From CAVVNP01 sp963800235 (GTDB lineage: Bacteria > Actinomycetota > Acidimicrobiia > Acidimicrobiales > Iamiaceae): a DNA stretch of 64,000 nt. The notes below the pieces were generated by a model. That model was given only the letters and a program-made list of their open reading frames with translations. It was not told the origin of the DNA and did no database searches. Below are positions 17,211-26,453 of this stretch, piece after piece. The stretch spans positions 372,001 to 436,000 of the forward strand of contig CAWDAD010000001.1 of NCBI GenBank assembly GCA_963800235.1, read 5' to 3'. Numbering within the stretch: the first letter of the stretch is position 1; each line of letters opens with the position of its first letter. The translations under genes and the position numbers were made by a program.

Positions 17211-18062
17211 TCAGTTCAAGCGGGCCCGGGCTGCCACCGCCCTCGACCGCAGCGCCTGCACTCGGTCGCCGTCGTCGGAGCCGCCGCGGACCTCGAGCCG
17301 GTCCGCCACCGCCTCGTAGGTGCGGGCCGCCGCCTCGAACCGCCCCAGCGCGGCCTGCACCTTGCCCAGCTCGAGCTGCTCGGCGGCGGCGGCACCCGGC
17401 AGGTCGAGGCGGAGCTCGAGGGCGGCGGCCAGTTCGCGCCGGGTCCCGCGGGCGGCGAAGCTGTTGCGCAGGTTGGCCAGCACCCGCACCAGCAGGGCGA
17501 ACGGCCGCAGGGGCTGCAGCCATGCCGGGTCGAACGGCAGGCCCGGGGGCGTGACCAGGCCGGCCAGCCGCTCGCAGGCATCCCGGTCGAGCTCGACCCC
17601 GCCGGAGAAGACGTCCACGTAGCGGACCGGGTCGCCGACGCCCAGCACCACGTGGCCCGGCAGGCCCACCGCGTGGGCTCGCACCCCGCGCCGTCGGCCG
17701 ACCTCGACCGCCAGGACCGCCAGGCTGATCGGGATGCCCCGTCGCCGGTCGAGCACGCGGTCGAGGTAGCTGTTGGCCGGGTCGAGGTAGTCGTCCCGGT
17801 TCCCGGCGAAGGCGCCGGTGCGGAACAGGTGGCCGACCACCGCGTCGGCGCCGTCACCGGTCACCTCCCCGGCCAAGGCGTCGAGCCGGGCGCGCTGCCG
17901 ATCGACGTGGTCGACGTCGCACCCCTGCAGCCGCGCCGACACCAGGAGGCAGGCCTCGTCGAGGGCGACCGCCGACTCCGGGCCGGTGACCAGCTCGGCC
18001 CACCGCTCGGCGCCGGCCCATCGTCCCGGGACGTCGTCCCGGCCCGACCGCTCGCCGCTCAC
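17211..18062 (-). CDS. SirB1/transglutaminase-like protein with TPR-type C-terminus
   Basis: The 283-aa protein matches the SirB1_N/transglutaminase-like family. It has DYLDPANSYLDRVLDRRRGIPISLAVLAVEVGRR, then GLPGHVVLGVGD and a PLRPFALLVRVLANLRN segment. A C-terminal helical repeat follows (LELGKVQAALGRFEAAARTYE). The family has a degenerate cysteine-protease fold; its role in most bacteria is unknown. The GTG start at 18062 overlaps the aldehyde dehydrogenase stop as GTGA, so translation is coupled. Confidence 0.82.
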   Translation of the reverse strand: MSGERSGRDDVPGRWAGAERWAELVTGPESAVALDEACLLVSARLQGCDVDHVDRQRARLDALAGEVTGDGADAVVGHLFRTGAFAGNRDDYLDPANSYLDRVLDRRRGIPISLAVLAVEVGRRRGVRAHAVGLPGHVVLGVGDPVRYVDVFSGGVELDRDACERLAGLVTPPGLPFDPAWLQPLRPFALLVRVLANLRNSFAARGTRRELAAALELRLDLPGAAAAEQLELGKVQAALGRFEAAARTYEAVADRLEVRGGSDDGDRVQALRSRAVAARARLN

Positions 18063-19480
18063 GGCTGGAGGACGACCAACCGCTCCTCGGTCATCTCCCG
18101 AACGGCGTGGGCCGGCCCCTCCCGGGTGTTGCCGCTGTCGCGCACGCCGCCGTAGGGCATCTGGTCGGTGCGGAACGTCGGGACCTCGTTGACCAGCACG
18201 CCGCCGAAGTCGAGCGTGCGGGCCGCCTCGAGGGCGGCGGCCAGGTCGGCGGTGAACAGCGCGGCCTGCAGGCCGTAGCGGGTGTCGTTCGCCCGGGCCA
18301 GCCCGTCGTCGAGCTCGTCGAACGCCTCGACGGTGACGACCGGTCCGAAGACCTCGGTGTTGCAGACCTTCATGCTGGGGTCGGTGCCGGTGAGCACGGT
18401 CGGCTGCAGGATCCGGCCCTCGACCCGGCCGCCGGCGGCCAGCTCGGCGCCGGCCTCGACCGCCTCGTCGATCCACCCCGCGACCCGCTCGGTCTCCTCG
18501 GGGGCGATGAGCGACGACACATCGGTGGCCTCGTCCATGGGGTCGCCGACCACCAGCGATCCGACGGCGTCGACCAGGGCCTCCACGACCCGGTCGTGGA
18601 TCGACCGGTGCACGTAGATGCGCTGGGTCGAGATGCACGACTGGCCGGCGTGGCTGAACCCGGCCACCTTCACCTTGTCGACCGCCCGCTGCCAGTCGCC
18701 GCTGGCGTCGACCACCAGCGGCGAGTTGTTGCCGAGCTCGAGGCTGACCTTCTTGCGGGCCGCCTTCTCCCGGATCGACCAGCCCACGTCGGGGGAGCCG
18801 GTGAAGGTGACCATGGCGACGTCGTCGTGGGTCACCAGCGGATCGCCGACGCGGCCGCCCCCGCCGGTCACCACGTTCAGCCAGCCCGCCGGCAGCCCGC
18901 AGTCGTCGAGCAGGAGCTCGCTCAGGGCGATGGCCGAGAAGGGCGTCTGGCTGGCCGGCTTGAGCACCACCGCGCAGCCCGCGGCGATGGCCGGCGCCAG
19001 CTTGTGGGCGACCAGGTTCAGCGGGAAGTTGAACGGGGTGATGGCGGCCACCACGCCGATCGGCACCCGCAGGGTGAACCCGAGCTTGCCGGCGCCCGGC
19101 TCGGCGCCCTCCATGGGGACCATCTCGCCCGTCAGGGTCCGGGCCTCGGCGGCGGCGAACCGGAACGTGAGCACGCAGCGGTCGGCCTCGACCCGGGCGG
19201 TGCGGATGGGCTTGGCCGCCTCACGGGCGATCAGCTCGGCGAAGTGGTCGCGGCGCTCGGCCAGCAGGTCGGCGGCCCGCTCCAGGACGGCCGCCCGCTC
19301 CCAGGCGTCGAGGGGGTGGGCCATGGCCGCCTTGGCCTCGGCCACCGCCCGGTCGACGTGCTCGGGGGTGCAGCGCGGCACCGCGCCGATCTCGGCCCCG
19401 TCGTAGGGCGAGCAGACGGTGGTCGCGTCCTCGGTGGTGACGCGGCGATCGCCGATGCGGACGGGGTGCTGGTCGGCCAT
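18059..19480 (-). CDS. Aldehyde dehydrogenase (lactaldehyde/GAPN-like branch)
   Basis: The 473-aa protein has PFNFPLNLVAHKLAPA, FTGSPDVG, the general base in LELGNNSP, the nucleophile in AGQSCISTQR, EVFGPV and a C-terminal GGVRDSGN. NN in LELGNN, where many ALDHs have GG, resembles the lactaldehyde/phosphonoacetaldehyde/GAPN group. An F420-related lactaldehyde oxidation role is possible but unproven. A TAGGGT box lies 6 nt before the ATG with no Shine-Dalgarno. Confidence 0.87.
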   Translation of the reverse strand: MADQHPVRIGDRRVTTEDATTVCSPYDGAEIGAVPRCTPEHVDRAVAEAKAAMAHPLDAWERAAVLERAADLLAERRDHFAELIAREAAKPIRTARVEADRCVLTFRFAAAEARTLTGEMVPMEGAEPGAGKLGFTLRVPIGVVAAITPFNFPLNLVAHKLAPAIAAGCAVVLKPASQTPFSAIALSELLLDDCGLPAGWLNVVTGGGGRVGDPLVTHDDVAMVTFTGSPDVGWSIREKAARKKVSLELGNNSPLVVDASGDWQRAVDKVKVAGFSHAGQSCISTQRIYVHRSIHDRVVEALVDAVGSLVVGDPMDEATDVSSLIAPEETERVAGWIDEAVEAGAELAAGGRVEGRILQPTVLTGTDPSMKVCNTEVFGPVVTVEAFDELDDGLARANDTRYGLQAALFTADLAAALEAARTLDFGGVLVNEVPTFRTDQMPYGGVRDSGNTREGPAHAVREMTEERLVVLQP

Positions 19481-19486
19481 GGCTCG

Positions 19487-19492
19487 ACCCTA
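19487..19492 (-). promoter_or_regulatory. Leaderless-type -10 box of the aldehyde dehydrogenase gene
   Basis: TAGGGT on the minus strand, 6 nt before the ATG. Confidence 0.55.
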
Positions 19493-19589
19493 TGGGCGGA
19501 TCGGTCCCGCGCCGACGCCTCCGGCGGTCGGGGAACCGGAGGGCGCCACCGGCCTACCATCCGCGGCCACCTCGACCTCCCGGACCGCC

Positions 19590-20366
19590 GTGCACCCCTT
19601 CCTCGACCACCCCGGACCGCTCGCCTTCGCCCACCGTGGTGGCGCCGGCGACTGGCCCGAGAACAGCCTGCCGGCCTTCCAGGGCGCGGCCGACCTCGGC
19701 TACCGGTACGTGGAGACCGACGTCCACGCCACCGCCGACGGCGTGCTGCTCGCCTTCCACGACGACCACCTCGACCGGGTCACCGACCGCACCGGCCGCA
19801 TCGGCGACCTGCCCTACTCGGTGGTGGCCGAGGCCCGCATCGACGGGCGGGAGCCGATCCCGCGGCTCGAGGACCTGCTCGGCAGCTTCCCCGACCTGCG
19901 GTTCAACATCGACCCCAAGCACGACGCCAGCGTCGATCCGCTCGTCCGCGTCCTGCAGCGCACCGGCGCGGTCGACCGGGTCTGCTGCGGGGCGTTCTCC
20001 GACGGGCGACTCGCCGACCTGCGGCGACGGCTCGGTCCGCAGCTGTGCACGTCGATGGGGCCGCGCCAGACCGCGCTGCTGCGGTCGGCCTCCTACGGGC
20101 TCCCGGTGGCCGGGCGGCTGGTCGGCGACTGCGCCCAGGTGCCGACCGAGGTGAAGGGCCGCACCCTCGTCGACGAGCGCTTCGTCGCCACCGCCCATGC
20201 GCACGGCATCCAGGTGCACGTGTGGACCATCGACGAGCCCGCCGAGATGGGCCGGCTCCTCGACCTCGGGGTCGACGGCATCATGACCGACCGGCCCACC
20301 GTGCTGAAGCGGGTGCTCGAGGACCGCGGCGCCTGGGTCGCCCGCTCCGGCGGGGGCGACGCCTGA
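19590..20366 (+). CDS. Glycerophosphodiester phosphodiesterase
   Basis: The 258-aa TIM-barrel enzyme hydrolyses glycerophosphodiesters to glycerol-3-phosphate and an alcohol. It shows AFAHRGG with the first catalytic His, PENSLPAF, VETDVHATADGVLLAFHDD, FNIDPKHD, and C-terminal VHVWTID and GVDGIMTDRP. It has no signal peptide, so it probably acts in the cytoplasm. The GTG start is inferred from the fold start; a TACCAT box (19555-19560) would give a leader of about 23 nt. Confidence 0.87.
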   Translation: MHPFLDHPGPLAFAHRGGAGDWPENSLPAFQGAADLGYRYVETDVHATADGVLLAFHDDHLDRVTDRTGRIGDLPYSVVAEARIDGREPIPRLEDLLGSFPDLRFNIDPKHDASVDPLVRVLQRTGAVDRVCCGAFSDGRLADLRRRLGPQLCTSMGPRQTALLRSASYGLPVAGRLVGDCAQVPTEVKGRTLVDERFVATAHAHGIQVHVWTIDEPAEMGRLLDLGVDGIMTDRPTVLKRVLEDRGAWVARSGGGDA

Positions 20367-20415
20367 GGCCCGTCGGGGTCGGCGTCCGCTGGTCGCCGGT
20401 CCGCCCGGCGGCGCT

Positions 20416-21816
20416 TCAGCCGGGCAGCAGCACGTTCGGGTTCAGGATCCCCGCCGGGTCGAGCGCCCGCTTCACCGCGGCCATGGCCGCCAGCTCGGAC
20501 CCGGTGCGGTTCAGCGTGAGCCACCGGCGCTTGGCCGTGCCGATGCCGTGCTCGGCGCTGATGCTGCCACCCAGCTCGGCGACCCGGCGCAGCACGGCGT
20601 CGTCGACCGCCTCGTCGTCGGGCGCCACCCCGGTCACGTTGACGTGGACGTTGCCGTCGGCGGCGTGGCCGAAGAGCCAGGTCCGGGCGCCGGGAGCGGC
20701 CGCCTCGACCACGCCGGGCACCCCCTCCAGGAAGTCGACCAGCGCGCCGTGGGGCAGTGTGACGTCGAGCTTGTGGGGCGGACCGAGGCGGTTGATGGCC
20801 TCGGTGTGCTCCTCCCGGTAGCGCCACAGGGCCTCCCGACGGGCCGGCTCGGCGGTCCCGGCGACGGCGGCGTCGGCCACCCCGGGAAGGGCCTCCACCA
20901 CCTCGGCCAGCTCGTCCAGGGGGTCATGGCGGGCGGCCGCCTCCACCACCAGGTACGCGGTGTGGTCGGCGGCGAACGGGCGGGCCAGGCCGAGCTCCCG
21001 GCACACGAGGGCCAGCCCGTCGCCGAGGAACAGCTCGACCGCGTCGACCGGACCGAGGTCCCGGCGGAGCGTCGCCACCGCGTCCGTGCAGGACACCAGG
21101 TCGTCGAAGGCGAGCAGGGCCACGACCCGCTCGGGGTGGGGCGGCACGAGCCGCAGCCGAGCTGCGGTCACGACCCCGAGGGTGCCCTCGCTGCCGCAGA
21201 GGAGCCCGGCCAGGTCGTAGCCCGTGTTGTCCTTGAGGAGCCCGCCGAGGTGGGAGACGACCGAGCCGTCGCCGAGCACCGCCTCGACCCCCAGGAGCTG
21301 CGCCCGGGTGGCGCCGTGGCGCAGCACGTGCAGCCCGCCGGCGTTGGTGGCGATGGTGCCGCCGACGGACGCGGTTCCCCGCGCCGCCAGGTCGACGCCG
21401 TACTCCCAGCCCTCGGCGCGCGCCGCCCCTTGCAGCGACGCGATCGACGTCCCGGCCCCGACCGTCACCTGGCCGGCGGCGGCGTCGACCTCGGGGCCCG
21501 GTCGCAGGCGGGTGCAGCTGAGGACGACCTCGCCGGCCAGGGGGACCGAACCGCCGACCAGGCCGGTGTTGCCGCCCTGGGGGACCACGGCGACGCCGTG
21601 CTCGGCGCAGGTCGACACGACCGCCGCCACCTCCTCGGTCGAGGCCGGCCGGACCACCGCCGGGGGGCGACCGACGAACCGGCCGGTCCAGTCCCGGCCG
21701 TAGGGGGCGGTGAGCTCGGGATCGGTCAGCAGGGCGCGCCGCCCGACCACCTCGCCGAGGGCGTCGAGGACGGCCGGGTCCACCTCGTCGCCCCGCCTGT
21801 CCCGGTCCCCGCTCAC
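20416..21816 (-). CDS. FAD-linked oxidase (GlcD / D-2-hydroxyacid dehydrogenase type)
   Basis: The 466-aa protein has an N-terminal FAD_binding_4 domain (PASTEEVAAVV, VVPQGGNTGLVGGSVPL, GTASVGGTIATNAGG, GCGSEG-like LLCGSEGTLGVVTA). A C-terminal FAD-oxidase C domain ends GSISAEHGIGTAKR. This family oxidises D-lactate, glycolate or D-2-hydroxyglutarate. The exact substrate cannot be told from sequence alone. The enoyl-CoA hydratase gene lies 40 bp upstream on the same strand. Confidence 0.87.
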   Translation of the reverse strand: MSGDRDRRGDEVDPAVLDALGEVVGRRALLTDPELTAPYGRDWTGRFVGRPPAVVRPASTEEVAAVVSTCAEHGVAVVPQGGNTGLVGGSVPLAGEVVLSCTRLRPGPEVDAAAGQVTVGAGTSIASLQGAARAEGWEYGVDLAARGTASVGGTIATNAGGLHVLRHGATRAQLLGVEAVLGDGSVVSHLGGLLKDNTGYDLAGLLCGSEGTLGVVTAARLRLVPPHPERVVALLAFDDLVSCTDAVATLRRDLGPVDAVELFLGDGLALVCRELGLARPFAADHTAYLVVEAAARHDPLDELAEVVEALPGVADAAVAGTAEPARREALWRYREEHTEAINRLGPPHKLDVTLPHGALVDFLEGVPGVVEAAAPGARTWLFGHAADGNVHVNVTGVAPDDEAVDDAVLRRVAELGGSISAEHGIGTAKRRWLTLNRTGSELAAMAAVKRALDPAGILNPNVLLPG

Positions 21817-21856
21817 GCCGGCCGGTCGTCCGGCCGCCGACGCGCGCCCGGCCGGT

Positions 21857-22702
21857 TCAGCGATCGGCGAAGGTCGGGGTGCGACCCTCGAGCTCGGCGC
21901 GGACGGCCTCCATCTGGTTGGGCGACCCGATGAGGCCCTCCATCAGCCGGGACTCCTCGACGAAGGACTCGAGGAGCGGCCGGGTGCCGGCGGCGTCGAG
22001 CAGCGCCTTGGCGCCGCGGACGGCGTCGGGGTTCCGGCCGGCGATCTGGTGGGCCAGCGCCAGGGCGTCCTCGAGCGGCGTCTCGCTGACCCGGGTGGCC
22101 AGCCCGATGCGGGCGGCCTCCTCGCCGGAGACCTGCCGGCCGGTGAACACCAGTTCCTTGGCCACGTCGAGGCCCACGATCCGGGGCAGGACCTGGGCCC
22201 CGGTCATGTCGGGCAGCAGCCCCCAGCGGATCTCCATGACCGAGAGCCGGGCCTCGGTGTGCACGATGCGCAGGTCGGCGCCGAGGGCGAGCTGGATGCC
22301 GCCGCCGAAGGCGACGCCGTGCACCGCGGCGATGACCGGGACCGCCTGCTCGGTCCAGGTGTAGACCGCCTGCTGGAAGAGGTTGGTGATCCGACCGGGC
22401 ATCCGGTCCGTGATGGAGCCGCCGGCGCCGGGCTGGCCCGCGTCCGGCTGGCCGGCGTCGGAGGCCGGCTCGGAGGCCGGCTCGGCCATGGCGGCGAAGC
22501 TCGCCAGGTCGAGCCCGGCGCAGAACCCGCGCCCCTCGCCGGACAGCACCACCGCCCGCACCCGGCGGTCGGCCGCCACCTGGTCGCCGGCGTCGACCAG
22601 CGCCTCGAACATCGCCCGGTCGAGGGCGTTCAGCTTGTCGGGACGGGACAGGCGCACGTCGGCGACGCCGTCGGTGACCTCGATCGTGACCCGGTCGCTC
22701 AT
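21857..22702 (-). CDS. Enoyl-CoA hydratase/isomerase family protein
   Basis: The 281-aa crotonase-fold protein has RPDKLNALD, the oxyanion segment GFCAGLDL, HGVAFGGGIQLALGADLRI and MEIRWGLLPDMTGAQVLPR. It has a Glu at one of the usual catalytic positions and an Asp (LLPD) at the other. An acidic/Gly-rich insert of two short repeats (EPASEPAS, DAGQPDAGQPG) follows GLDLASFAAM and is not part of the core fold. Chain length and reaction are unknown. It may be cotranscribed with the FAD-linked oxidase. Confidence 0.85.
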   Translation of the reverse strand: MSDRVTIEVTDGVADVRLSRPDKLNALDRAMFEALVDAGDQVAADRRVRAVVLSGEGRGFCAGLDLASFAAMAEPASEPASDAGQPDAGQPGAGGSITDRMPGRITNLFQQAVYTWTEQAVPVIAAVHGVAFGGGIQLALGADLRIVHTEARLSVMEIRWGLLPDMTGAQVLPRIVGLDVAKELVFTGRQVSGEEAARIGLATRVSETPLEDALALAHQIAGRNPDAVRGAKALLDAAGTRPLLESFVEESRLMEGLIGSPNQMEAVRAELEGRTPTFADR

Positions 22703-22797
22703 GGAGCCAGTCTGCCCGCCGCGCCGAACCGGCGCGGCGGTCGTCGCCCCGGGGCGCCTTGCGCACGGGCGTCGCGTTCGGTCAGGGTGGGGCGCGA

Positions 22798-24513
22798 ATG
22801 GGGGAAATGGGACGAGAGGGAGCGATCGGCGCGCTTCGGACGTCGGGTTCAGCCCGCCGCCGTGGTGCCGATCTGACTCGGGAGATGTCCTGCCGCGCCC
22901 CTGCCGACGCCCCTGTGGCCCCCTCCGACGCCCCCGTGGCCCCCTCCCGTCCGTCCGGCCGGCGGCGGCGCGCCGGGCGGTTCGGGCTGGCCGCCGCGCT
23001 GGTCGCCGCCGCCCTCCTCGCCGGGCCGATCGCGGTGGCGCAGGCGTCGCCGGCGGCGGCACCGGTCCCGGTTCCGCCGACCGCCCCGCCCGTCCCCGGC
23101 GCGCCGGCCGTGCCCGCCCCACCGCCGCCGATCGCCCCCGAGCTGGCATCGGTCCCGGTCACCAGCGCCCCTCACGACGCCGCCCAGCAGGCCCGCGACC
23201 ACGCCCAGGCGGCGGTCGACCAGGCCAAGGACCAGATCCAGCAGGCCCAGCGCGACCTCGTGGACCTGACGCAGCGCCAGCAGGAGATCTCGGCGTCGGT
23301 CACCGACGGCTCCACCGCCGTGCAGACGCTCCGCGGCCAGCTCGGCCTCCTGCAGATCCAGGTGCGTCAGATGGCCCTCGGCGCCTACGTGGTGGGCGAG
23401 AGCGTGACGGGCTCGCCGACGGCGGACCTCGACCTGGGCAGCGACCGCGCCCGGGGGACGAACCGCACCGCCATGCGGGCGGCGCGCTCCCAGCTCCTCG
23501 ACCAGGCCCGCACCGTGAGCGCCCGGCTGGCCGAGACCGAGGCCGCGGTGCGGCGGGACTCCTCGGACCTGCAGGACGTCCGGTCGGCGCTGGCGTCGGC
23601 CCACGACCGCCTCGACCGGGCCACCGCCGCCCTGCCCGGACTGCAGGTCGACCTCGTCGCCAGGACCCAGGACCTCGAGGGCACCCTCGGGCTCTCCCAG
23701 GTGGTCGGGCTGAACTTCCCGCTGGTCGTGCTGGACACCTACTGGAAGGCGGCGGCCAGCCAGCCGGCGTGCGGCATCCAGTGGTGGGCGCTGGCCGGCA
23801 TCGGCGCCACCGAGTCCGCCCACGGCACCGAAGGCGGCTCGAAGGTCGCGGCCAACGGCGACACCTCCAGGCCCATCGTCGGCATCGCCCTCGACGGCTC
23901 GGCCGGCACCGCGTCGATCCCCGACACCGACCACGGCCTGCTCGACGGCGACCCTTTCCACGACCGGGCGGTCGGCCCGATGCAGTTCATCCCCTCGACC
24001 TGGATGGCCTGGGCCCGGGACGGCAACGGCGACGGCCGGGCCGACCCGAACAACTACTACGACGCCACCATGGCCGCCGCCGCCTACCTGTGCGCCTCGG
24101 GCCCCATGCGCACCGACGCCGACCTGATCCGGGGCTTCCTCAGCTACAACCAGGACCCCTACTACGCAGCCCTCGTGCTGCAGCGGGGCAAGACCTACGG
24201 CCTCCTCCTCCCCCACCTGGGCGTGGCCCCGACCTCGCCGCCGGCCAGCGCGCTGCCGCCGGCGCCACCGCCGGGGGCCGTCACCAACGGCGTGGCCGGC
24301 GCACCCCCGACCGCTCCGCCCCCCTCACCGGCCCCGAGCCCGGCGGCGACCCCGCCCCCGCCCACCGCGGCGGCGCCCACCACGGGCCCTCCCACGACCG
24401 CGCCGTCGACCACGACCACGACCGCCCCGCCGCCCACCACCGCCCCGGTCACCATCACCGCCCAGACCGGGGTGACCACGTCGACGTCGACCACCAAGAC
24501 CGCCGGCGGCTGA
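22798..24513 (+). CDS. Secreted lytic transglycosylase with coiled coil and Pro/Thr-rich tail
   Basis: The protein is about 571 aa. After a basic stretch (SGRRRRAGRFG) a signal-type hydrophobic segment LAAALVAAALLAGPIAVAQA precedes a Pro-rich linker. A coiled-coil region follows (about residues 130-300, rich in Gln, Ala and Arg). The transglycosylase domain then shows GIGATESAHG with the likely catalytic Glu, GPMQFIPSTWMAW and YLCASG. The C-terminal 100 residues are Pro/Thr/Ala-rich, as in wall-associated proteins. It would cleave peptidoglycan outside the membrane. The start is uncertain: ATG 22798 follows AGGGTGGGG; TTG 22759 and ATG 22885 are alternatives. Confidence 0.82.
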   Translation: MGEMGREGAIGALRTSGSARRRGADLTREMSCRAPADAPVAPSDAPVAPSRPSGRRRRAGRFGLAAALVAAALLAGPIAVAQASPAAAPVPVPPTAPPVPGAPAVPAPPPPIAPELASVPVTSAPHDAAQQARDHAQAAVDQAKDQIQQAQRDLVDLTQRQQEISASVTDGSTAVQTLRGQLGLLQIQVRQMALGAYVVGESVTGSPTADLDLGSDRARGTNRTAMRAARSQLLDQARTVSARLAETEAAVRRDSSDLQDVRSALASAHDRLDRATAALPGLQVDLVARTQDLEGTLGLSQVVGLNFPLVVLDTYWKAAASQPACGIQWWALAGIGATESAHGTEGGSKVAANGDTSRPIVGIALDGSAGTASIPDTDHGLLDGDPFHDRAVGPMQFIPSTWMAWARDGNGDGRADPNNYYDATMAAAAYLCASGPMRTDADLIRGFLSYNQDPYYAALVLQRGKTYGLLLPHLGVAPTSPPASALPPAPPPGAVTNGVAGAPPTAPPPSPAPSPAATPPPPTAAAPTTGPPTTAPSTTTTTAPPPTTAPVTITAQTGVTTSTSTTKTAGG

Positions 24514-24520
24514 GCGGTCC

Positions 24521-25201
24521 GTGGCGCCCAAGTCGTTCCTGCTCGACGAACCGCTGCACGACTACCTGGTCGCCCACGCCACCCTCGTCGCCAACCCGAG
24601 CGCGGTCGACGCGGTCCTCGCGGACCTGGTCGCGGAGACCCGTGACCTCGGCGCCGTCGCCGGCATGCAGGTCGCGCCGGAGCAGGGTGCCCTCCTCACC
24701 CTGCTCACCCGCCTGGTGGGCGCCACCCGTGCCGTCGAGGTCGGGACCTTCACCGGCTACTCGTCGATCTGCATCGCGCGCGGCCTGGCCGACGGCGGTC
24801 GCCTGGTGTGCCTCGACGTCAGCGCCCGGTGGACGGCGATCGCCCGACGGGCGTGGGCGGCGGCCGGCCTCGAGGACCGCATCGAGCTCCGGCTCGGTCC
24901 GGCGGAGGAGACCCTGGCCGCGCTGCCGGCCGAGCCGGACCTCGACCTCGCGTTCGTCGACGCCGACAAGGTCGGCTACGCCGCCTACTACGAGGCGCTG
25001 GTGCCCCGCCTCCGACCGGGCGGCCTGCTGCTGGTGGACAACACGCTCTGGGGCGGGTCGGCGGCGGCCCCGGCGCGCGACGACGACGATGCCGACACCG
25101 CGGCGGTGAAGGCCTTCAACGACACGGTCGTCGCCGACGCCCGGGTCGAGTCGGTGCTGCTGCCGGTGGCCGACGGCCTCACGCTGGCTCGGCGGCGCTA
25201 G
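24521..25201 (+). CDS. SAM-dependent O-methyltransferase (class I, COMT-like family 3)
   Basis: The 226-aa protein has motif I AVEVGTFTGYSSI, LVCLDVS, LDLAFVDADKVGYAAYYE and PGGLLLVDNTLWGG, typical of metal-dependent catechol/caffeoyl-CoA O-methyltransferases. The substrate is unknown. The GTG start lies 8 nt after the transglycosylase stop, so they may be cotranscribed. Its last 23 bp overlap the 3' end of the convergent TPR gene. Confidence 0.87.
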   Translation: MAPKSFLLDEPLHDYLVAHATLVANPSAVDAVLADLVAETRDLGAVAGMQVAPEQGALLTLLTRLVGATRAVEVGTFTGYSSICIARGLADGGRLVCLDVSARWTAIARRAWAAAGLEDRIELRLGPAEETLAALPAEPDLDLAFVDADKVGYAAYYEALVPRLRPGGLLLVDNTLWGGSAAAPARDDDDADTAAVKAFNDTVVADARVESVLLPVADGLTLARRR

Positions 25202-26234
25202 CGGCCTTGGCCCACGCCTCGTGGGCGGCCGCCTCCTCGGCCGCCTCCTCGGTCGCGCCGAGCGCGTCGTGCACGAGGGCGAGGTCGTGCTCGCACTCGG
25301 CGACCGACGTGACGTCTCCGAGGCCCTCGAACGCGTCCCGGGCGTCCTCGAGGCGGCTCACCGCCTCGCCGGCCCGGCCCATGGCCCAGAGCAGCGCGCC
25401 CAGGTTCTGGTTGCACGCCGCGGTCCAGGACGTCTCGCCGGTGGCGTCGAAGATGCCCCGTGCGAGCTGGAGGCACTCGACGGCGTCGTCGAAGGCCTCG
25501 ACGTCGTGCAGCGCGCACCCCAGGTTGAAGTCGCAGGCGGCCACGCCGGCGGCGACGCGCACGGACAGGAAGCCGCGGCGGGCGGCGGCCAGCAGGTCGA
25601 GGGCGACCTCCGGCTCGCCGAGCTCGTGGCTGAGCACGCCTCGGTCGTGGTCGCACCGGGCCACGGCCTCCGTCCGCCCCGCCGCGGCGAACCTCTCCCG
25701 CGCGTAGCCCAGCTCCTGGTCGGCGTCCGACAGCCGTCCCAGCCGGCGGAGCACGTCGGCGACCGCCCGGGAGCAGGCCGCCACCTCGGCCCGGTCGGCG
25801 TCGGCCGCCTCGAGCGCGTCGCGGGCCAGGGCCAGGCGGGAGAACGCGTCCTGCAGGCACCCGAGGGCGGCGAGCAGCCGCCCCGAACGCCGCGCGGCGC
25901 GCGCCGCGTGCAGCTTGTCGCCCGCCTGGTGGTGCAGCTCGGCGGCCAGCTCGGCGGCGGCCAGGCCCTCGCGGAGGCGGCCGTGCGCCGCCAGCGCCCG
26001 CCCGAGCCGGTCGACGGCCCGACCGCGCTCGGCCGGGTCGTCACCGGCGGCGTCGACCGCTGACCGCAACGTGGCCAGGTCCGGTCGCGCCGTGGCGTCG
26101 TCGCGCCGCCGAGGGGCGGGGTCCGGGCTCGGCGCCGCCCCGGGGGCGGCGGGAGGCGGGCGGTCGGCGCCGATCGCGGGCCGGTCGGGCGCGTCGCCCT
26201 CGACGGCGCCCGGTGCGGGCTCCACCCTCTCCAT
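25179..26234 (-). CDS. TPR-repeat protein
   Basis: The 351-aa protein has a Pro/Ala-rich N-terminus (about 50 residues). Six or seven degenerate TPR helices follow, such as RAVDRLGRALAAHGRLREGLAAAELAAEL and VAACDFNLGCALHDVEAFDDAVECLQLARGIFD. It has neither membrane segment nor signal peptide. TPR arrays are protein-interaction scaffolds; the partner is unknown. A TACCGT box lies 8 nt before the ATG and there is no Shine-Dalgarno. It is divergent from the peptide transporter operon, so a link to it is possible but unsupported. Confidence 0.75.
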   Translation of the reverse strand: MERVEPAPGAVEGDAPDRPAIGADRPPPAAPGAAPSPDPAPRRRDDATARPDLATLRSAVDAAGDDPAERGRAVDRLGRALAAHGRLREGLAAAELAAELHHQAGDKLHAARAARRSGRLLAALGCLQDAFSRLALARDALEAADADRAEVAACSRAVADVLRRLGRLSDADQELGYARERFAAAGRTEAVARCDHDRGVLSHELGEPEVALDLLAAARRGFLSVRVAAGVAACDFNLGCALHDVEAFDDAVECLQLARGIFDATGETSWTAACNQNLGALLWAMGRAGEAVSRLEDARDAFEGLGDVTSVAECEHDLALVHDALGATEEAAEEAAAHEAWAKAASAAEPA

Positions 26235-26242
26235 CACCCCAA

Positions 26243-26248
26243 ACGGTA
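26243..26248 (-). promoter_or_regulatory. Leaderless-type -10 box of the TPR gene
   Basis: TACCGT on the minus strand, 8 nt before the ATG. Confidence 0.5.
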
Positions 26249-26329
26249 CCGAAGGCCCCGCTCCGTGCGCCACGACGGGGCCCACCACCGCCGGTGGCCG
26301 GCACCGTGTGAAGCGGGGCACGTCATCAC

Positions 26330-26357
26330 CAGACATGTGGTCGCGCTTCGGTATAGG
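26330..26357 (+). promoter_or_regulatory. Candidate promoter of the peptide ABC transporter operon
   Basis: CAGACA (26330-26335) and TATAGG (26352-26357) are separated by 16 bp. They lie about 100 bp upstream of the binding-protein gene in a 219-bp divergent gap. The -35 match is weak. Confidence 0.35.
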
Positions 26358-26453
26358 TTGCCCCGCGTCATCTGGGGAGCGGCGCACCGTCGCTGTGGTC
26401 ACCGTCACCGGTCGCTCCCTGCGCAGCGCCCCTCGTCTCTCCGGAGGACCCAC

